Assembly (NCBI GenBank): GCA_017437165.1
Contig: JAFSBS010000404.1
Span: 1-9,267 of the forward strand
Direction of reading: 5' to 3'
DNA length: 9,267 bases
From: Clostridia bacterium
Lineage (GTDB): Bacteria > Bacillota > Clostridia > Oscillospirales > Acutalibacteraceae
Shown here: positions 6,263-9,267 of the stretch, piece by piece
Position numbering within the stretch: position 1 is the first letter of the stretch
How the letters are laid out: every line of letters begins with the position of its first letter
Translations under genes and position numbers: made by a program
The notes under the pieces: generated by a model
Told to the model about the DNA's origin: nothing
The model's database searches: none
What the model saw: the letters and a program-made list of their open reading frames with translations, nothing else

Positions 6263-7795
6263 TTACATACCAGACATAACTGGTCCGGTGTACTCTTCAT
6301 TTTCTTCATTGTTTTTATCTTCATACTGATTGTTGTATGCAGATGTTGACTTATCAATTTCATTTTCATTGTTCCTTTCTTTTTCTTTCTTGTGTTCATA
6401 TATAGCTAAAGCTGTGCCGATTGCAAGACCTGCAATTACGCCCATTGTAACATCAGGTTCTTCCTCTTCATCATCTTTACGTTTGCCACCTATTGCACCA
6501 AGAGTTGACAAAGCAGAACAGACAGTACTGACGTTATTGAGGACACGAGCATTCCTATTCCTAACTGAATTTGAACTTTTCGTCTGGTTAACATTCTTGC
6601 TGCGTCGTCCGCTTTCATTGTTAACCACTCTATCTTTTCCAATGAAGCGTTCGTAATCTCGTCGATTCTGTTCCCAACCTGTATTTCTTGGCGCTTCATT
6701 TCTTCCAGTGTACTTTCCGTTTTCTTCAGGTAAGTATCCAGAAATTTTTCCATCCTCATCAATGATTCTTTGTTCATTGTTTCTTGACTCTCCGACCAGA
6801 CATTCATTATTTCTTCCATTCTTCTTGCTGTCAGAAGTCTGGTGAACAATTCCATTATCTTCGGATAAAGTTCTGTATTCATACTCAGAAGTTCCACCAT
6901 TGTATCCCAATCCTTTTCCTGAATCGGAACCATCACAGGCATAGAACTCTGACTGAGGTTCTGTATATTCTGCGAATTCTTTTCTACAAGATTCGCTATC
7001 ATAGTATTTTTTCTTGTTGTAGAGCATTGCTCTGAGTTGTAATTCATATTCCATATTCTCCTTTAAATATTTTTCTTCGTGTAATTTTATGTCACGACAT
7101 TTCTTTCCATCAGGACAAGTGAAAGTAATATATTTTCTTTCCTTTGTCCAAGTAACTTTGTAACCTTGTTTATTCATTTCTTTAAAGAAATCATTTTTGT
7201 TACCAGATTTTTTCATAGCATTATCAATTTCAGACATCAATCTGAACTTCCAACTATCACCTTTTTCAGCTGCACGATACTCTCTTGTTGATAACTTATC
7301 ACCACTTTTAGTGTAAGGTTCAAGAACAGAAAGTCCTTGACTTTTACAAATATCATCGTTAAGTCCACGCAACTTTTTGACAGTATCTGGTGGTTGACGA
7401 AGTTTTTTCCCGTTTTCAAAACTTACAGAATTGATAACGAAATGATTATGCAGATGGTCTGCATCGCTATGAGTTGCAACCAGAACTTCATATCCTGGCC
7501 ACGCTTTTTCAGCAAACTCAAGACCAATTTTGTGAACGTCTTCAGCAGATATTTTTTCATCTGGCGAGAACGATTGCACATACTGATAGAAATTCATTCC
7601 ATCAGTTTTCTTGTAACTTTCTTTTGTAAACATAAATTCAGTAAAAGCATTTTCGCCATCACAATTAACTCCGCTTACAAGTCTTCGGTTGCTGTCTTCA
7701 TCATAAACTTTTTTATCCTGAACACAGTAATTTATGACACCTTTCATTGCACTGATTGTCTGTTTACTTTCTTTAATATATTGAAAAGTTGCCAT
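6263..7795 (-). CDS. MOB_P-type relaxase
   Basis: This 510-aa protein nicks oriT and leads the transferred strand. The N-terminal relaxase domain (about 1-160, Relaxase family) shows the probable catalytic tyrosine in VINYC (Y23) and the metal-binding histidines in THSDADHLHNHFVINSVSF (H109, H114, H116, H118). Residues about 180-250 hold a helical extension ending in the KGYKV/ITFTCPDGKKCRD region. From about 255 to 440 the chain is polar, low in hydrophobics and apparently disordered. That section is exactly the part overlapped by another reading frame (6490-7047). A hydrophobic segment at 450-467 (MGVIAGLAIGTALAIY) and a charged tail follow, so the protein may touch the membrane or coupling protein. 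The ATG overlaps the MobC stop by one base (TGATG), indicating coupled translation. Confidence 0.95.
   Translation of the reverse strand: MATFQYIKESKQTISAMKGVINYCVQDKKVYDEDSNRRLVSGVNCDGENAFTEFMFTKESYKKTDGMNFYQYVQSFSPDEKISAEDVHKIGLEFAEKAWPGYEVLVATHSDADHLHNHFVINSVSFENGKKLRQPPDTVKKLRGLNDDICKSQGLSVLEPYTKSGDKLSTREYRAAEKGDSWKFRLMSEIDNAMKKSGNKNDFFKEMNKQGYKVTWTKERKYITFTCPDGKKCRDIKLHEEKYLKENMEYELQLRAMLYNKKKYYDSESCRKEFAEYTEPQSEFYACDGSDSGKGLGYNGGTSEYEYRTLSEDNGIVHQTSDSKKNGRNNECLVGESRNNEQRIIDEDGKISGYLPEENGKYTGRNEAPRNTGWEQNRRDYERFIGKDRVVNNESGRRSKNVNQTKSSNSVRNRNARVLNNVSTVCSALSTLGAIGGKRKDDEEEEPDVTMGVIAGLAIGTALAIYEHKKEKERNNENEIDKSTSAYNNQYEDKNNEENEEYTGPVMSGM
6490..7047 (-). CDS. Nested MobB-like coiled-coil membrane protein, overprinted in the relaxase gene
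   Basis: A 185-codon frame lies wholly within the relaxase gene, in the +1 frame. Its ATG has AAAGGAG 10 nt upstream, the same site used by the MobC gene. The product has two helical sections (about 42-80 with EKDWDTMVELLS; 88-145 with a heptad-like LDTYLKKTESTLEEMKRQ) and one clear C-terminal transmembrane segment at about 159-183 (IQLGIGMLVSSITSVLSVLL). This looks far more protein-like than the relaxase frame over the same bases, which encodes a low-complexity polar linker. In ColE1-type plasmids mobB lies inside mobA in another frame, and its product is a membrane-linked helper of the relaxase; I infer the same role here. No sequence identity to MobB is claimed. Confidence 0.75.
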   Translation of the reverse strand: MNYNSEQCSTTRKNTMIANLVEKNSQNIQNLSQSSMPVMVPIQEKDWDTMVELLSMNTELYPKIMELFTRLLTARRMEEIMNVWSESQETMNKESLMRMEKFLDTYLKKTESTLEEMKRQEIQVGNRIDEITNASLEKIEWLTMKADDAARMLTRRKVQIQLGIGMLVSSITSVLSVLLCQLLVQ

Positions 7796-8112
7796 CAGTT
7801 TTTACCAACAAGCAACAACAATTGCTCATAAATTTTTCGTTGCATTGAGATAACTTCATCGAAGTTATATGAACTAACCACGCCAGAATTTATCTTCATA
7901 GCAATCTGATTTATGTTATTACCGATTCTTTTTAACTCCAACAACAATGGTTTTGTATCTTCAGCAACAGAGATTTTACTCTTTGAAGAAACTGAAATTA
8001 TGTACTCGGTAAGATTCAATTTTGCCTTACTCGCTTTCTTTTCAATCATCATTTTTTCCGACTCAGTAAGTCGAATTGTCAGCGTCTTATCACGCTTTCT
8101 CTTTTCACCCAT
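7795..8112 (-). CDS. mobC: MobC-like ribbon-helix-helix relaxosome accessory protein
   Basis: This 105-aa protein has a ribbon-helix-helix fold at residues about 9-42: a strand of KTLTIRLTESE, then two helices ending in TEYIISVSS. It then has the family signature ELKRIGNNINQIAMKIN (59-75) and a C-terminal helix. MobC/NikA-type proteins bind the inverted repeat at oriT as dimers and help the relaxase open the DNA, and they often repress their own operon. AAAGGAG lies 7 nt before the ATG. The stop overlaps the relaxase start, so both are translated together. The upstream structured region is the natural place for its binding site. Confidence 0.93.
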   Translation of the reverse strand: MGEKRKRDKTLTIRLTESEKMMIEKKASKAKLNLTEYIISVSSKSKISVAEDTKPLLLELKRIGNNINQIAMKINSGVVSSYNFDEVISMQRKIYEQLLLLVGKN

Positions 8113-8137
8113 ATATATTCTCCTTTCATAGTGGGTT

Positions 8138-8204
8138 CGGGCTACCGCCCGTAAATTTTGCGACCGGATATCCGGACGCTCTGCTTGCCCCAGCTAAAGC
8201 TGGG
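8138..8204. other. Cluster of three palindromes, oriT candidate
   Basis: Within 67 bp directly upstream of the mobC ribosome site are CGGGC-TACC-GCCCG (8138-8151), the 12-bp palindrome CCGGATATCCGG (8164-8175) and CCCAGCT-AA-AGCTGGG (8189-8204). A position just before mobC and dense short inverted repeats are what is expected of an oriT bound by a ribbon-helix-helix accessory protein. Confidence 0.45.
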
Positions 8205-8237
8205 TAACTTGTCGAAACCACCGAACTCTGCATAGTT

Positions 8238-8327
8238 TCACTGGTTTTTATGACCATTTCTTGACGCTCTATTCTTTGTTTTAAGCGTATCAATTTTTTG
8301 CACCCTCTCCTGCAATTCCGAGTGCAA
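8238..8327 (-). CDS. Possible 29-aa leader peptide behind a consensus Shine-Dalgarno
   Basis: AAGGAGGTG on the minus strand (8340-8332) is the best ribosome site in the window, yet no long gene follows it. Six bases after GGAGG a TTG opens a 29-codon frame (LHSELQERVQKIDTLKTKNR, then a basic tail) that stops at 8238. The frame is helical and charged. It could be a translated leader controlling the mob operon or a chance frame behind a purine-rich stretch that matters for another reason. Confidence 0.25.
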   Translation of the reverse strand: MHSELQERVQKIDTLKTKNRASRNGHKNQ

Positions 8328-8352
8328 TTTTCACCTCCTTGTTTTTTGATGT

Positions 8353-8408
8353 GCATTCCGCGATTCGTTCCTACAAGAGAAAGTTTGTATGACTTCCTCG
8401 TGGAATGC
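8353..8408. repeat. Long two-part hairpin in the mob leader
   Basis: GCATTCC (8353-8359) and GGAATGC (8402-8408) are perfect complements. Inside them 8377-8384 pairs with 8392-8399 around a 7-nt loop, with one A-C mismatch on the plus strand that is a G-U pair in minus-strand RNA. The intervening left arm contains one copy of a ten-base motif repeated at 8432-8441. Confidence 0.6.
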
Positions 8409-8598
8409 GTTTTTGTCTGTCTCACCCAACATCGTTCCTACGCTGCTCCCTGTAGAGTTCTATTCACACTACAAGGGCGTACAGCGCGTTTTGTGGGAGT
8501 GGTAGGCTTGCCGATCCTCTTTCGAGGGTGCTTTCACACCTTTCTCCTGCGGCACAGAATTTCTTCTGTTGTCATCGCTCAATCCACTCGGGTCCACA

Positions 8599-8606
8599 TA
8601 TCCTGC
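8599..8606 (+). other. Candidate nic site of IncP type
   Basis: TATCCTGC matches the IncP/MOB_P nick-region consensus YATCCTGY, with cleavage expected after the G at 8605. It lies about 490 bp upstream of mobC within the structured region and 24 bp from the inverted repeat at 8630-8654. One such match is expected by chance in a window of this size counting both strands, so only its location makes it notable. Confidence 0.3.
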
Positions 8607-8629
8607 TGGCAGACTTATTCAATTGTATC

Positions 8630-8654
8630 GACAGGCTTTTCTTTTTCGCCTGTC
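8630..8654. repeat. Inverted repeat over the plus-strand promoter
   Basis: GACAGGC (8630-8636) and GCCTGTC (8648-8654) are perfect complements around an 11-nt pyrimidine spacer. The repeat covers the -35 region and ends 5 bp before the plus-strand -10 at 8660, so it is well placed as an operator for the 8750 gene. It could equally be the accessory-protein repeat of oriT. Confidence 0.55.
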
Positions 8655-8659
8655 TGTGA

Positions 8660-8665
8660 TATAAT
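8660..8665 (+). promoter_or_regulatory. Extended -10 promoter of the 8750 gene
   Basis: TATAAT is preceded by TG and one base (TGATATAAT). There is no good -35, as expected for an extended -10 promoter. Transcription would begin near 8672 and give a leader of about 78 nt to the ATG at 8750. Confidence 0.55.
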
Positions 8666-8675
8666 TCTAACAGAG

Positions 8676-8705
8676 ATTATAGTGCTAAGAATGAGAAAGT
8701 GAAAA
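8676..8705 (-). promoter_or_regulatory. Probable promoter of the mob operon
   Basis: On the minus strand TTTTCA (8700-8705) and TATAAT (8676-8681) are 18 nt apart. The start would be near 8669, inside the plus-strand promoter, giving a long leader of about 550 nt before mobC. The two promoters overlap and face each other, so their use is likely to be mutually exclusive. Confidence 0.5.
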
Positions 8706-8736
8706 CAGTAAAAAAATCAAAAGTTTACTTTTTCAC
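8699..8736. repeat. Imperfect inverted repeat between the mob promoter and the 8750 gene
   Basis: GTGAAAACAGTAAA (8699-8712) pairs with TTTACTTTTTCAC (8724-8736), with one unpaired base in the left arm. It overlaps the -35 of the minus-strand promoter and ends 4 bp before the AGGAG site of the 8750 gene. It could be an operator or an mRNA hairpin close to the ribosome site. Confidence 0.5.
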
Positions 8737-8749
8737 AAAAAGGAGACCT

Positions 8750-9267
8750 ATGGAATTTCACGAACAACAATTTGGCTTGTATGTAACTTTAGAAGATGAC
8801 GGTTATATAAAAAGAACACTCATCTCAAAAGCTGGTGAAGAAGATTTTCCTTCTACCAGCATTCAAGATGAGGTTATACTGTTTTCAGAATTAAATTTTG
8901 AACCTTATTCAAAGGTTGTGGATGCTATTCAAAACATAGCAGACCAATTAGATTTAGAAGATAAAGAAACAATGACAACAGAAGAAAAAGAAATATTCAA
9001 TTCTTTTAGTTCATTAGTTGAAGATTTACTGGATGAGTTAGAAAAAGAGCAACAAATTCCAGGGTTGCTTTTGAGAACTACAATACAAGATTCATTACCA
9101 ACAAATGATGATTCTGTAGAGTACGCATATTTAGCTACTAAAATAATTCCAGAACAATTAAGAGCAATTGTTGACTACAATTTTTTCATAAACAGTTTGT
9201 TTTATAATATGGATGCTAAAATTCCACTTATTGATGGTACGGATTTTTATTTTCTTTCAGCATTAAA
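8750..9267 (+). CDS. Unknown acidic protein, 3' end outside the window
   Basis: An ATG at 8750 behind AAGGAG (4 nt spacing after AGGAG) opens a frame that stays open for 172 codons to the window edge. It is the only plus-strand gene of the right segment and reads away from mobC. The start (EFHEQQFGLYVTLEDDGYIK) looks like beta strands. Residues about 55-104 are helical and very rich in Glu and Asp (LEDLLDELEKEQQ-like), and the part from about 130 on is a mix of hydrophobic helices (EYAYLATKIIPEQLRAIVDY). No membrane segment, catalytic motif or known family is recognised. Frame length, ribosome site, promoter and codon use like its neighbours support a real gene. As a divergent gene beside oriT it is probably cargo or a control gene of the mobilizable element. 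Confidence 0.75.
   Translation, partial: MEFHEQQFGLYVTLEDDGYIKRTLISKAGEEDFPSTSIQDEVILFSELNFEPYSKVVDAIQNIADQLDLEDKETMTTEEKEIFNSFSSLVEDLLDELEKEQQIPGLLLRTTIQDSLPTNDDSVEYAYLATKIIPEQLRAIVDYNFFINSLFYNMDAKIPLIDGTDFYFLSAL

Larger units (their letters stand above)
8126..8669 (-). ncRNA. Structured, GC-richer leader of the mob operon (possible oriT and/or RNA element)
   Basis: About 540 bp upstream of mobC carry no convincing gene and are visibly richer in G and C than the rest of the window. Read on the minus strand they fold repeatedly: ACAGAA-GAAA-TTCTGT (8554-8569) and CCTC-GAAA-GAGG (8516-8527), both capped by GNRA loops; a bulged stem at 8448-8477; a two-part hairpin at 8353-8408; and a cluster of short palindromes at 8138-8204. 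In the inner stem of 8353-8408 one mismatch becomes a G-U pair only in minus-strand RNA. Transcription could start near 8669 from the promoter at 8676-8705. The region may be the transfer origin, a regulatory leader, a noncoding RNA, or several of these. I cannot assign it to a known RNA family. Confidence 0.45.

Noticed and set aside
6330..6656. 108-codon plus-strand frame opposite the relaxase tail
   Set aside because: Antisense shadow: its Ser/Phe and Ser-rich runs are the complement of Glu/Lys and Asp/Glu-rich codons of the relaxase.
7337..7831. 164-codon plus-strand frame across the relaxase start
   Set aside because: Antisense shadow of the conserved relaxase domain, with hydrophobic composition typical of reverse-complement reading and no ribosome site.
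8126..8425. 99-codon minus-strand frame ending just before mobC
   Set aside because: The start has no ribosome site, the composition is erratic (many Arg/Lys and Cys, then Gly/Ser/Pro), and its 3' third is three palindromes. It is better explained as noncoding oriT/leader DNA, although a conserved translated version cannot be excluded.
8534..8575. 13-residue minus-strand frame starting MTTEEILC in the mob leader
   Set aside because: No Shine-Dalgarno and it coincides with the GAAA-loop hairpin, so RNA structure explains it better.
8298..8702. 134-codon plus-strand frame opposite the mob leader
   Set aside because: No ribosome site, very rich in Cys, Phe and Val, and it lies antisense to the structured region and runs through both promoters.

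Overview
The window is AT-rich DNA with strong Gram-positive Shine-Dalgarno sites (AAAGGAG, AAGGTG). Its genes are typical of mobile elements of low-GC Bacillota, most likely a gut or rumen Clostridia species (Lachnospiraceae or Oscillospiraceae-like). No rRNA, tRNA, CRISPR array or ordinary housekeeping gene is visible. This is an accessory region made of at least two joined segments.

Left segment (1-3600, all minus strand): four closely spaced genes read leftward from a good promoter at 3577-3605. They are an AlbA_2/HATPase_c_4 ATP-binding regulator (465 aa), an uncharacterised 188-aa protein with a probable winged-helix region, a 116-aa N-terminal stump of a TOTE-type archaeo-eukaryotic primase protein, and a membrane-anchored 395-aa protein. 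The stump runs straight into the promoter of the 395-aa gene, so the segment looks like a TOTE-type conflict locus whose large primase-helicase gene has been deleted. The regulator gene carries a 21-bp palindromic tandem repeat in its linker.

Junction (3739-4403): a strong minus-strand terminator, the C-terminal remnant of an unknown minus-strand gene, and a plus-strand remnant of a manganese catalase that keeps four of the five Mn ligands. A perfect plus-strand terminator hairpin ends the junction. This is probably the host or older DNA into which the right-hand element inserted.

Right segment (4404-9267 and beyond): an integrative mobilizable element. It has a large serine recombinase reading out to the junction, an unpredicted 57-aa gene (TnpW-like in size and place), a MOB_P-type relaxase, a MobC-like ribbon-helix-helix protein, and a more GC-rich, heavily folded 5' region of about 540 bp that probably holds oriT. 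A 185-aa coiled-coil/membrane protein gene lies entirely inside the relaxase gene in the +1 frame with its own AAAGGAG site, the arrangement known for mobB inside mobA of ColE1-type plasmids. MobC, the relaxase and the nested protein would form the relaxosome at oriT, and the recombinase would excise and integrate the element. At the far right an unknown plus-strand gene starts at 8750 and leaves the window; its promoter is interleaved with the probable mob promoter and both are flanked by inverted repeats.

The features most worth a second look are the nested gene, the structured mob leader, the truncated TOTE operon and the palindromic repeat in the regulator gene.
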